From IMG/VR virus record IMGVR_UViG_3300032144_000144, positions 1 to 20,038 of that record: a stretch of 20,038 bases of DNA. One strand, given 5' to 3'. This document shows, piece after piece, positions 8,075 to 16,732 of the stretch; within the stretch, counting starts at the first letter, position 1; each line of letters begins with the position of its first letter. The DNA is from a virus. Under the pieces are notes generated by a model. That model worked only from the letters and a program-made list of their open reading frames with translations. It was not told where the DNA came from and did no database searches. A program made the position numbers and the translations under genes.

Positions 8075-11000
8075 TGGATGACGAGTGGGACATCGTTAGC
8101 GAAGAGCCGGCGCTGCCGGCCGCTGCGCCCGCTGATCCGTGGGCTGTGGTCGAAGAGACGCCGGTCGCCTTAGGTCCGCCTCTCTCTGATCCTGGCGCGC
8201 GCTCGTTCCCTCGTCCCGCGCCGCCTCCGGCTCCGGCCCCGTTCGATCCATATGGCGGCTATTTCAGTCGCGCGGATCGCGGCCGGCCGCCGCGCGCGCC
8301 AGACGATTACAGCGTATCAGTGGAGGAATCGCTCGCAGACTCGCTGGGCGAGGAATTCACTTTCCCGTCTGGTGGCGACTGGTGGAACTCGCTGCGCGGA
8401 TCACTCGCGCGGATGTTGCAGGGCTACAAGCTCGATCAGCTCGAATCACTGGAGGACGAAATTCTCGGCCGCTCGTGGCCGGCCTTCCGTGGTGGACTGC
8501 CCACCTACTCGCGCACGCCGGAGGAGCTGCGTCGCCTGCAAGATGATCCGCTGCTCCTCGAAGTGCGCAAGCAGATCGAAGAAGCCAGGGCAACCGGCTT
8601 GGAGATCAGCGGCGAAGCGCAGGACATCGCGCAGCGCAATCAAGGGTACTGGCCGCAAGTCGTCATGGGCTCGACCAATTCACTTGCAGCGTCTGCGCCC
8701 GCGCTCGCCACGACAATGGCAACGCGCAACCCCTTGTTGGGCGCGTCCGTCATGTACCCCACTACCGCAGAAAGCGCCTACGGCGAACTGCGCGAACAGG
8801 GTGTGCCGCGCGGCACCGCTGACAAAGCCTCTACCATCGAGGGCCTGATCGAAGTTGCGACCGAACTACCGGCCTTGAGTCCGTTCGCGCGCGAGGCATC
8901 ACCGATGCTGCGCCGCTTTGGCGAAACGCTGGCAGCGGATGTCCCCGGTGAAACCATCGCGACACTCGGGCAGTCGGTGAATCGGCAGATGGCGCTCGCA
9001 GACCCGAACGACACGACGCTGGATGCGCTCGCGGAAGGACTGCGGCAAGGGCTGTCGGAATTGCCTGTCACCTACGGCACGGTCTTGGCAACCGCTGGCG
9101 CGCACGCGGGCGTTGGCAATGTGATTGACCGGGCGCGTGAAGCCGCCGAACGGCGTTCGTTCCGACTGACGCCGCCAACCCCGGAGGAGCTGGCCGCCTT
9201 TGAAGCCAGCCGTCAGCCGCCCGAAGCGCGCAACGAGCCGTTCATCTCGGACTTCGACGTTCAGCCGCCGTTGCCGTTTGGTAACATGCAGGGGCCCGCT
9301 CTCACGGGTAGTCGGGCTCCTGAGTCGGCTGGCGTAAAGGGTACAGCTCCGATACCGCCGGCTGCTCAGGGGACCGCGCAACCACCCGCCGAAGCCCCGC
9401 TCTCTTCTGCTTTCGAGACGCCCGAACCGGCCGCCTCGCCCGCTCCTCCTGCGCCTCAAGAACCCGCGTCGGCACCTGCCCCAGCAGTACCAGCGGTTTC
9501 CCCTGCGCAGGAACCCCCAGCGGGCGAGGTGGCCCTACCTATTCCCGTCGAAGAGGAAGCGCCCGAAGCACGTGGCGCGCTCGAACGGCTGCGCAAGGAC
9601 ACGGGCGCATACGTCCGCACCTACGCGTCGGACCCGATCAGCGGCGATCCGGTCACGGACTCGCCGCCGCCGCCGTGGCACGAGCTTGGCAACGGCTGGG
9701 CCGCGCGCGAATACGTGCAGGAAGTGAACGGCGAGCGTCACCCGGTTCAGGAGATGCGCAACCAGACCGGCAAGGTATTCCGTCGCGGTTTCGACCTCGA
9801 AGGGACGCCGCTCAACACACTGCCGCCCAAGATGTCGAAGCGATTCGATACGACTTTCGCGGAGCCGATCACGCCGCAGTCGCGGCCAGTGGCACCAGTC
9901 CAGCAGGCGTCGCCCGTGCCCGCACAGCCAGGTCTGACGCCCGCACCGCCGCCACAGCAGTCACAGCCGCGTGAAACCGGCCTCGTGAGTGAGCGCACGC
10001 CCGAGGCGCGCCAATCGCTCAGCAATCTGTTAGCCGATCCAGATGCGTATGTGCGCAAGCACGAGCCGACGAAAACCGGCGGATGGACGACGACGGACCA
10101 GGGCCCCGAATGGACCGACATGGGCAACGGCTTCGCCGCGCGCCAGTACATCAACGAATACGCCGGCACGCGGATGCCGGTGCAGGAGATTCGCAGCCCG
10201 AATGGCGGCATCGCGCAGCGCGGTCTCGACACGAAGGGAGAGCCGTATGGAACGCTGGATGTAAAGGGCATCGCCGAATTCGAGAGGTTCTTCAATCGCG
10301 GCACCGCCCCGGCGACCGCCTCAGCGCCGCCACTGCCGGCCCCAGGTAAACCGCTCGCGCGCGGCGAGGTGTATCCGACGCCTGAGGGTCCGGCGCGCGA
10401 GAACGTGGGTGCGCGCGAAGAAGGCGAAGGCACCGTGATCCCGATGACCACGACGCCGGACAAGTTCGAGGAAGTCATCAACGAATTCCCCGCGCTCTTC
10501 GAGGCCCCGAAGAAACGCAAGCGCGCGACACAGCACCCGGAGTACGGCAACACCTATCTATCGCCGGAAGAAGCGGCAAAGCGCATCGAGAGCTGGCAGC
10601 AGCACGCCGAGGCACAGAGTCAGATCGCGTACCCGAATGGCAACTCCGGCCGCGTGATCCTGTCGCTCTTCGACCTCACGGGTAACTGGGCGCGCCCGTT
10701 CGCCGATGCCGGTTATGACGTGCGCGTGTTCGACCTCCAGAACGGCGCGGACATTCGTGACTTCTCGGTCGAATGGTTCGCCGACAACATGCCGGACATC
10801 GCGAGCGTCGATGGCATCCTGATCGCGTGCCCGTGTACGGACTTCGCCGGCTCAGGCGCGCGCTGGTGGAAACAGAAGGATGCGGACGGCCAGACCGAAG
10901 CGAGCAAGGAACTCGTGTTCCAGGCGCTGCGCACCGTGGAATTCTGGCGGCCCCGTTTCTGGGCGTTGGAGAATCCTGTCGGCCGCATCGAAGAGCTGAC

Positions 11001-14000
11001 GGGCCTCCCGCCCGCGCGCTACTCATTCCAGCCGAATGACTTCGGAGACCCGTACACGAAGCGCACGCTTCTGTGGGGCAAGTTCAACACCGATCTTCCG
11101 GTCGCGCCCGTCGCGCCGACCGAAGGGTCGAAGATGCACAGCAAGTTCGGCGGCAAGTCGCAGCGGACGAAGAACGCGCGCAGCGAAACGCCCGAGGGGT
11201 TCGCGGCCTCGTTCTTCATGGCGAACAACTACCTCGATGCGACGCCGGCTGAGCGCTTGCTGTCGCAGTTCCCCGAGACCGCTGGCGCGATTGAGCAGGC
11301 GCTGGCCGCTGGCTTCACGGAGGAACAGATTCGCGAAGTCGTCACGGACCCGTATGAGAACTACGAGTACGCCGAGGCACGCGATGCGCTCCGCCAGCTC
11401 GTCAAGGGTTCCGCGAAGTCGAAGCCGAAGAGCGCGCCCGTGCCGGCCCCTGAGACCCCGGAGCCTGCGCCGGCTGCGAAAGGCAAAGCGACCGGCAAGC
11501 GCGAGACCGTGGTGACGGCCGCCGGCACGAAGGTCGAAACGGAATTTGAAGTGGTCGATGCCGCCGACCTCGTGACCTCTGACAGTCGCGCGTTTCCGCA
11601 GGAGTACCAGCCGCGTGAGCGCGGATCGCGCGCGGTGAGCGCGGAGCAGGTCGCGAAGATCGCGAGCAACATCGACCCCGAACAGCTCGGCTCGAATCGC
11701 CACGCCGAACACGGCGCGCCAATCATCGGCAAGGATGACAACCTCGTGGAGTCGGGCAATGGTCGCGTGATGGCGCTGCGCCAGATGTATGCGCGTAGCC
11801 CGGAGGCCGCCGAGAAGTACCGCGCGTTTGTCGCAGAACAGTCCGGCCAGGATGTGAGCGACATGAAAGCGCCGATCCTCGTGCGCCGCCGTGTCACCGA
11901 CATGACGCCGTTCGAGCGCGCGAAGTTCACGAAGGAAGCGAACAAGACCGCCGTCGCGAAGATGTCCGCCGCCGAACAGGCGCGGCTCGATCAGGACGCG
12001 CTGACGCCGGATGTCATGGCGAAGCTCCCCGACGAGATGCCGGAAGGATTCGACTTGGCGAAAGGCGAAGGCTCGAAGTTCGTTTCGGCGTTCGTCAGCA
12101 AGTTCTCTCCCGCAGAGCGCGGCGAGCTGGTGGACGCTGACGGCAAGCCCAGCAGCATCGCGGTCAGCCGCGCGAAGGCCGCTCTCTTGTCGAAGGCATA
12201 CGGCGGCACGCCGGCCGGCGAGGCCGCGATCCGCCGCGCCGTTGAGTCCACGAGTGGTGACGCGCAGACGCTGGTGAACACGCTCGTTCGCTTCGCGCCC
12301 GCGTTCGCGAAACTCAAGGACGATATCGCCGCCGGCCGCGTGCAGGATCAGGCGGACATTGGCGGCAAGATCGCCGAGGCCATCGAAGTGGTGCGCGCCG
12401 CCGGCTCGCCGGCCGCTGTCTCGGAATGGCTCAACACCGAAGACATGCTCGATCCGAAAGACGACACGGTGAAGCAGCTCATCCAGACGTTCTACAACCT
12501 CGACGGCCGAGGGAATGTCAAGCGGCTACGCACGGGGGCGGCCATCGGCTCGACGCTGAGCGCCTATATAAGTGAGGCCCGGCAGTTCAAGCCGGAACAG
12601 GCTGGCGGCGGGCTCTTCGGCGACGAAGGCGCGGCCCCAGCTCTGAATCCGGCGGCGGAACTGGGTAAACTCAATGCGGCGCGACAGGCGCGGGAGCAGG
12701 CACGTGAACGACAAGAAACCGCCCAAGCCGGGGGACAAGCCGGGCTCTTCACCGCAGGCGGACAACCATCTGCGGCCGTACTTGCTCGGGCGCGCGATGA
12801 GGACAGCGGGGAAGAAACACGGCCAGCCGGACCTCGTGAGATCGGGGACGCAAGCCGTGTTGAAACACCAGAGGAAGGCGACGAAGCCGACTTCCTAGCC
12901 GACGAGCTGCGCCGCCCGAAGCGGCGCAAGTTCACGCGCCAGCCTGGGCCGTACTCGATGACGCGCGAAGGCGAGATGCGCGCCTCCGCCCTCGATTCCA
13001 TCTGGACTGACGCCGGCCTCGATCCCGACATGATGGAGCTGGCGTCGCCTAAGGCCCGCTTCCAGCGCGCTGCGGAAATCGTTCAGAAGCGTTTCGGCTT
13101 CCGGTCGATCAGCAAAGACAACAACCTCAACTGGCAGGACGCTATCGACGCGTTGAAGGACGCGTATGTTGGCCTGTCCAACTTCGCCGCGATTCAGGAC
13201 ATCAACCCGTCCGTGCTGAGCCTGAACGGCCGGCTCGCGCTGGAGTTCCACCGCAACAAGGCGGGCGCTCTCGCCTACTACGATCCAGGCCGCAAGACTA
13301 TCGGCATGGTCCGCCGCAACGATGCGTTCGCGCACGAGTGGGCCCACGCGCTCGATCACTGGCTCGTGGAGACGTTCGCGCCGGAGCTGATGGAGATCAA
13401 GGGCCGGCACCTGACCGGCAAGACGCGAGCGGGCGGCGAACCCGAGACGATGGACGAGCAGGTCCGCGACTCGTTCATCGATGTACTCAACGCGATGTTC
13501 TTCGACGCTGCCAAGGCAGCGCTGTACGTCAACGATCTTGAGAAGAAGATCGCGGACGCCAAGACAGACAAGGTGCGCGCGAAGTGGCAGAAGATGCTCG
13601 ACAACTTCCGCGCCGGTCACTCGAAGGCGAAGAGCATCGAGTCGGAGTATTACAAGGCCGCGAAGGCAACCGATCAGGCCGGTCCCGAGGGCGGCGGCAA
13701 AGACGGTTACTGGCAGCGTCCGACAGAGATGTTCGCGCGCGCGTTCGAGGCATACATCGCCCACAAGCTCGCGGGACTGCCGGCCGATCACCCGTTCGTC
13801 ACGCAGTCGGATCGCATGTACAACGAGGGCCGCATCGGCACGATGCGCGTGCCCTATCCGCAAGCCATCGACCGCGACAACATCTTTGCCGCAATGGACA
13901 CGCTCATGCGTGCGATGCGCGACCGCAGTCTCGTGGACACCGGCAACGCGCCGGCCGCTATCGAACCCACGGATACGCGTTACTGGAAGAAGCTCGCGCC

Positions 14001-16716
14001 GTCGCTCCCCGCCCAGGTCGCACAGCAGGCCCGCAGCACCATCGCGAAGCTCGCGGAACCCTTCAAGCGCCAGCTCGCGGAGACGCATCGCGCGGATCGC
14101 GAGGCGCGCGAGCGCGCGAAGCAGGATCAGAACATCCGCGACGTGAAGCTCAATGTCGCGGGCCGCGCCGGCAAGCGTCGGTGGCTCTCGAATCAAGGAC
14201 TGCGGGCCATCGAGAAGATCAACGCCCTGCCCTCGATGCTCGCGCACACCATTCGTGGCGTTGTTCTGTCGCTCGAAGCGAAGCACAAGGGCAACAACGG
14301 CATCGCGTGGCTGCGCATGAAGTTCGCGACTGACCCTGGCTCCGGCCGCACCACTGGCGCGACGTTCAATGACGAGGTTCGACATCGCGAGCGCGATTTG
14401 CAGAACCGCTTCTCGGCCATCGTGAAGAAGCACAACGTCATGGCGTTCGACGACACCGAATTGCGCCAGTTGCGCGATGTCCTGGTCGAAGCCGCTTCGG
14501 TGGCGTCGGTGCCCGCGAAGATCACGGCCGCCGCCGCCGACATGCGCCGGTTCATGAACGACATGTATGTGTACAACACGAGCAACGGCGTGAACATCGG
14601 CTATGCGAAGAACGGCTACCTACCGCGCATCGTGGACTCTCTCGTCGTGGAGAATGATATCGACGGGTTCCGCGCTCAGGCGCGTGCGCTGTACTCGCGC
14701 GTGTATCCGCGCGAAGTCGGCACGCTCGACAGCCTGTTAGCCGACCCGCTGGAGAACGCGAACCGCATCGGCAACTTGACACAGTACGTGCGCGAGATTG
14801 CGAAGAACGGCAATGTCGCGGAGGCGCGGGCTGCTGCGGCGCAGTTGCTGCCCGAGGCCAAGCGGCTCGAGGACGCGCTGGCCGAACTGCAAGAGGCGTC
14901 CGACAACGGCGACGATACCGCGGAACTTGAGGAAGAAGTCGCCGCGCTCACGGAGTCTATCTACAACGGCCTGCGCGATCCGTGGGCCATTGAGGCCGCG
15001 AACGACTGGGAAATGCGAATTCGCGGACTCGGCGCGGAGCCCGATTTCGCATTCGAGTCGCGCGGCCCCGATGGCAAGTACAGCAAGAGCCGCGTGCTCC
15101 CGGAGGAGACGGACGCGATCATGGGGGACTACCTCAAGAACGATCCGCTCGAACTCATTACCACGTATATCTCGCAGTCTGTGCGCCGCGTGGAATTCGG
15201 GAAGTTCTTCGGCAACCCGACGAAGGACCAGAAACTCGGCTGGAAGCTCGACGCCGCGCTGCACGCTGCGCGTATGCCGTACCGCGCGGCGGATGGATCG
15301 ACCCAGCGTGTCGATGATGACGATTTCGAGGAATTGCAGAAGTCCGTCGAACTCATGGTGGGCCGCTACAACACCAACATGACGCGGCGCGGTCTGCGCT
15401 GGCGCACGAAGCTCACGGCAGTCCTGACGCCCGTGATCCTGGCTCGCTCGCTGATGTCGCAGCTCTCGGAGCCCATCACGACCTCGATTATCTCGGGCGA
15501 TATCCGCGATGGTTTCCGCGTGGTCTACAAGCAGTTGCAGGACGTGGCCGCGAAATTAGGCATCAAGGGCGCGAAGGAGCAAGCCGCGTGGCGGCGAGAG
15601 ATGGCCGAATACTTCGGCATCGTGGCCGACCACATGGCCGACCAGATCATGCTCCAGCGCTACAACCTGATGGATCTAAACTCCTCCGACCGCGTGAAGA
15701 TGGCGCGCTTCTTCCACGTGATCGGCGTGCATCCGCACGCGGTCAGTATGCGTCGCGGAGTCGCGGAAGTATTCATGACCCGTTACGCGCCAAAGATGGC
15801 GCAGCGTGCTCTCGGCGCGGGACCGCAGGCCGTGGCCGCGCGTGGCGCGCTCGCCGAACTCGGCATCGATTCGACCAACCGCGAACTGCTCGCCGAACTC
15901 AGCAGCCTGGGCGACATCAAGGATGTGAAGCAGCTCGACACGCTGCGCCACCTTGACGCGATCCGCACGGCTATCAACCGCTTCACGGACTCCGCGATTC
16001 AGGACCCGAAGGCCGTCGATAAGCCGCGCATGGCGTCGATGCCGGAATACTCATTCATCTACGGCATCATGTCGTTCAACTTCGCGTACCAGCGCAACGT
16101 GCTGATCGCGGGCGGCAAACGCATCCTGAATGCGTGGAAGAACGATCCGAAGATCGGAGCCGCCACGACGGCCGCCACGCTCGCCGGATTGTCGATCCTC
16201 GTGGCCGGCCAGCTCGGCGCGTGGATTCTGCGCTCGCTCATGTTCAGCGATGACGACTGGGAAGACATTAAGAAGAAGGTCGATGAGGACTGGCTCTGGC
16301 AGTCGATGTCGCGTGCGGGCCTCTTCGGTGCCGCTGATCCCATCGTCAACGCGTTCATGGGCCTCAAGTACGAGCGCGATCTAGCGCAGTCGGCCGTCGG
16401 CCCGCTGCCCGCTTACGCGCTCGGAATCGCGCAGGACATTGGCGACGTGGCCGCGCGCAACAGTCCCAACACGCCGACCGCCGAGTATCACGCGACGGAA
16501 GCCGCGTGGAAGCTCGGCTCTATCTACGTTGCATCGAAGGCGCTCTCGATTGCCGGCGCGAACCCGTACCTCGACGCCGGCCTCGGCGTCGGCCTCGCCT
16601 ACCTGACTTCCGACACCGTAACCAGCGATGTAGCGGAGACGGTCGCAGAAGGTGTTACCGGCCAGGAATACGTGAAGCGCGGCGCAAAGACAAAGAAACC
16701 GTACAACCAGCAATAG
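8074..16716 (+). CDS. Giant polyvalent virion protein: C5 methyltransferase, ParB-like and zincin domains
   Basis: This encodes 2880 residues. The frame is open upstream to 7702, but the ATG at 8074 has GAGGG (8062-8066) 7 bases away and overlaps the previous stop. The order is: Pro-rich N-terminus; helical part; Ala/Gly membrane-like part (~195-350); duplicated module (501-596 and 645-743); cytosine-C5 methyltransferase (~861-1011) with motif I LSLFDLTGNW, catalytic Cys921 in ACPCTDFAGSGARWW, Glu966 in ENPVGRI and DFGDPYTKRTLLWG; DdrB/ParB-like domain (~1150-1310) with GNGRVMAL at 1228; helical part; low-complexity linker (~1540-1610); zincin (~1625-1945) with HEWAH 1754-1758 and RPTEMFARAFEAYI, Glu1885 a likely third ligand; then a helical C-terminus with one strong membrane segment (~2693-2720). 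Such domain mixes are known as phage polyvalent proteins. In the gp16 position it is probably ejected with the DNA; anti-restriction and host-protein cleavage are inferred. Confidence 0.9.
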   Translation: MDDEWDIVSEEPALPAAAPADPWAVVEETPVALGPPLSDPGARSFPRPAPPPAPAPFDPYGGYFSRADRGRPPRAPDDYSVSVEESLADSLGEEFTFPSGGDWWNSLRGSLARMLQGYKLDQLESLEDEILGRSWPAFRGGLPTYSRTPEELRRLQDDPLLLEVRKQIEEARATGLEISGEAQDIAQRNQGYWPQVVMGSTNSLAASAPALATTMATRNPLLGASVMYPTTAESAYGELREQGVPRGTADKASTIEGLIEVATELPALSPFAREASPMLRRFGETLAADVPGETIATLGQSVNRQMALADPNDTTLDALAEGLRQGLSELPVTYGTVLATAGAHAGVGNVIDRAREAAERRSFRLTPPTPEELAAFEASRQPPEARNEPFISDFDVQPPLPFGNMQGPALTGSRAPESAGVKGTAPIPPAAQGTAQPPAEAPLSSAFETPEPAASPAPPAPQEPASAPAPAVPAVSPAQEPPAGEVALPIPVEEEAPEARGALERLRKDTGAYVRTYASDPISGDPVTDSPPPPWHELGNGWAAREYVQEVNGERHPVQEMRNQTGKVFRRGFDLEGTPLNTLPPKMSKRFDTTFAEPITPQSRPVAPVQQASPVPAQPGLTPAPPPQQSQPRETGLVSERTPEARQSLSNLLADPDAYVRKHEPTKTGGWTTTDQGPEWTDMGNGFAARQYINEYAGTRMPVQEIRSPNGGIAQRGLDTKGEPYGTLDVKGIAEFERFFNRGTAPATASAPPLPAPGKPLARGEVYPTPEGPARENVGAREEGEGTVIPMTTTPDKFEEVINEFPALFEAPKKRKRATQHPEYGNTYLSPEEAAKRIESWQQHAEAQSQIAYPNGNSGRVILSLFDLTGNWARPFADAGYDVRVFDLQNGADIRDFSVEWFADNMPDIASVDGILIACPCTDFAGSGARWWKQKDADGQTEASKELVFQALRTVEFWRPRFWALENPVGRIEELTGLPPARYSFQPNDFGDPYTKRTLLWGKFNTDLPVAPVAPTEGSKMHSKFGGKSQRTKNARSETPEGFAASFFMANNYLDATPAERLLSQFPETAGAIEQALAAGFTEEQIREVVTDPYENYEYAEARDALRQLVKGSAKSKPKSAPVPAPETPEPAPAAKGKATGKRETVVTAAGTKVETEFEVVDAADLVTSDSRAFPQEYQPRERGSRAVSAEQVAKIASNIDPEQLGSNRHAEHGAPIIGKDDNLVESGNGRVMALRQMYARSPEAAEKYRAFVAEQSGQDVSDMKAPILVRRRVTDMTPFERAKFTKEANKTAVAKMSAAEQARLDQDALTPDVMAKLPDEMPEGFDLAKGEGSKFVSAFVSKFSPAERGELVDADGKPSSIAVSRAKAALLSKAYGGTPAGEAAIRRAVESTSGDAQTLVNTLVRFAPAFAKLKDDIAAGRVQDQADIGGKIAEAIEVVRAAGSPAAVSEWLNTEDMLDPKDDTVKQLIQTFYNLDGRGNVKRLRTGAAIGSTLSAYISEARQFKPEQAGGGLFGDEGAAPALNPAAELGKLNAARQAREQARERQETAQAGGQAGLFTAGGQPSAAVLARARDEDSGEETRPAGPREIGDASRVETPEEGDEADFLADELRRPKRRKFTRQPGPYSMTREGEMRASALDSIWTDAGLDPDMMELASPKARFQRAAEIVQKRFGFRSISKDNNLNWQDAIDALKDAYVGLSNFAAIQDINPSVLSLNGRLALEFHRNKAGALAYYDPGRKTIGMVRRNDAFAHEWAHALDHWLVETFAPELMEIKGRHLTGKTRAGGEPETMDEQVRDSFIDVLNAMFFDAAKAALYVNDLEKKIADAKTDKVRAKWQKMLDNFRAGHSKAKSIESEYYKAAKATDQAGPEGGGKDGYWQRPTEMFARAFEAYIAHKLAGLPADHPFVTQSDRMYNEGRIGTMRVPYPQAIDRDNIFAAMDTLMRAMRDRSLVDTGNAPAAIEPTDTRYWKKLAPSLPAQVAQQARSTIAKLAEPFKRQLAETHRADREARERAKQDQNIRDVKLNVAGRAGKRRWLSNQGLRAIEKINALPSMLAHTIRGVVLSLEAKHKGNNGIAWLRMKFATDPGSGRTTGATFNDEVRHRERDLQNRFSAIVKKHNVMAFDDTELRQLRDVLVEAASVASVPAKITAAAADMRRFMNDMYVYNTSNGVNIGYAKNGYLPRIVDSLVVENDIDGFRAQARALYSRVYPREVGTLDSLLADPLENANRIGNLTQYVREIAKNGNVAEARAAAAQLLPEAKRLEDALAELQEASDNGDDTAELEEEVAALTESIYNGLRDPWAIEAANDWEMRIRGLGAEPDFAFESRGPDGKYSKSRVLPEETDAIMGDYLKNDPLELITTYISQSVRRVEFGKFFGNPTKDQKLGWKLDAALHAARMPYRAADGSTQRVDDDDFEELQKSVELMVGRYNTNMTRRGLRWRTKLTAVLTPVILARSLMSQLSEPITTSIISGDIRDGFRVVYKQLQDVAAKLGIKGAKEQAAWRREMAEYFGIVADHMADQIMLQRYNLMDLNSSDRVKMARFFHVIGVHPHAVSMRRGVAEVFMTRYAPKMAQRALGAGPQAVAARGALAELGIDSTNRELLAELSSLGDIKDVKQLDTLRHLDAIRTAINRFTDSAIQDPKAVDKPRMASMPEYSFIYGIMSFNFAYQRNVLIAGGKRILNAWKNDPKIGAATTAATLAGLSILVAGQLGAWILRSLMFSDDDWEDIKKKVDEDWLWQSMSRAGLFGAADPIVNAFMGLKYERDLAQSAVGPLPAYALGIAQDIGDVAARNSPNTPTAEYHATEAAWKLGSIYVASKALSIAGANPYLDAGLGVGLAYLTSDTVTSDVAETVAEGVTGQEYVKRGAKTKKPYNQQ
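9574..10302 (+). repeat. Duplicated ~95-residue module inside the giant protein
   Basis: Unit A (9574-9861, residues 501-596) and unit B (10006-10302, residues 645-743) align over their length: both contain AYVR, a Trp, GNG-x-AAR-x-Y, G-x-R-x-PVQE-x-R, a Gly, RG-x-D-x-x-G-x-P, TL, and a closing Phe-rich helix. Identity is roughly 40% by eye at protein level, so the duplication is old. The units are separated by a Pro/Gln-rich linker. The fold is unknown to me; a small beta-rich binding domain is plausible from the alternating pattern. Confidence 0.8.
12704..12898 (+). CDS. Possible nested gene inside the giant gene (+1 frame)
   Basis: A 64-residue ORF starts at GTG 12704 with GGGAG (12692-12696) 7 bases upstream and ends at TAG 12896-12898. 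It lies in the linker between the ParB-like and zincin domains. By hand count about 84% of its third positions are G or C, like real genes here, and its second position is the poorest. In the giant frame over the same stretch only about half the third positions are G or C. The product is basic and Pro/Lys-rich (MNDKKPPKPGDKPG...), with PYLLGRAMRTAGKKHGQPD and no membrane segment. It is not a family I know. Alternatives are a relaxed linker in the giant protein with a chance ORF, since another linker (about 9280-9580) also has low third-position GC, or a remnant of a small gene swallowed by gene fusion. Confidence 0.38.
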   Translation: MNDKKPPKPGDKPGSSPQADNHLRPYLLGRAMRTAGKKHGQPDLVRSGTQAVLKHQRKATKPTS

Positions 16717-16732
16717 CAGATTGGAGAACGCA

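Noticed and set aside
8252-8848. 198-codon forward ORF in another frame at the start of the giant gene
   Set aside because: Arg/Ser/Thr-rich product, no ribosome binding site, and the giant frame keeps normal third-position GC there, unlike the nested ORF at 12704.
12895-14433. 512-codon antisense ORF under the zincin region
   Set aside because: It is an antisense shadow produced by strong third-position GC of the real gene; the product is low-complexity Arg/Leu/Val-rich and has no separate support.
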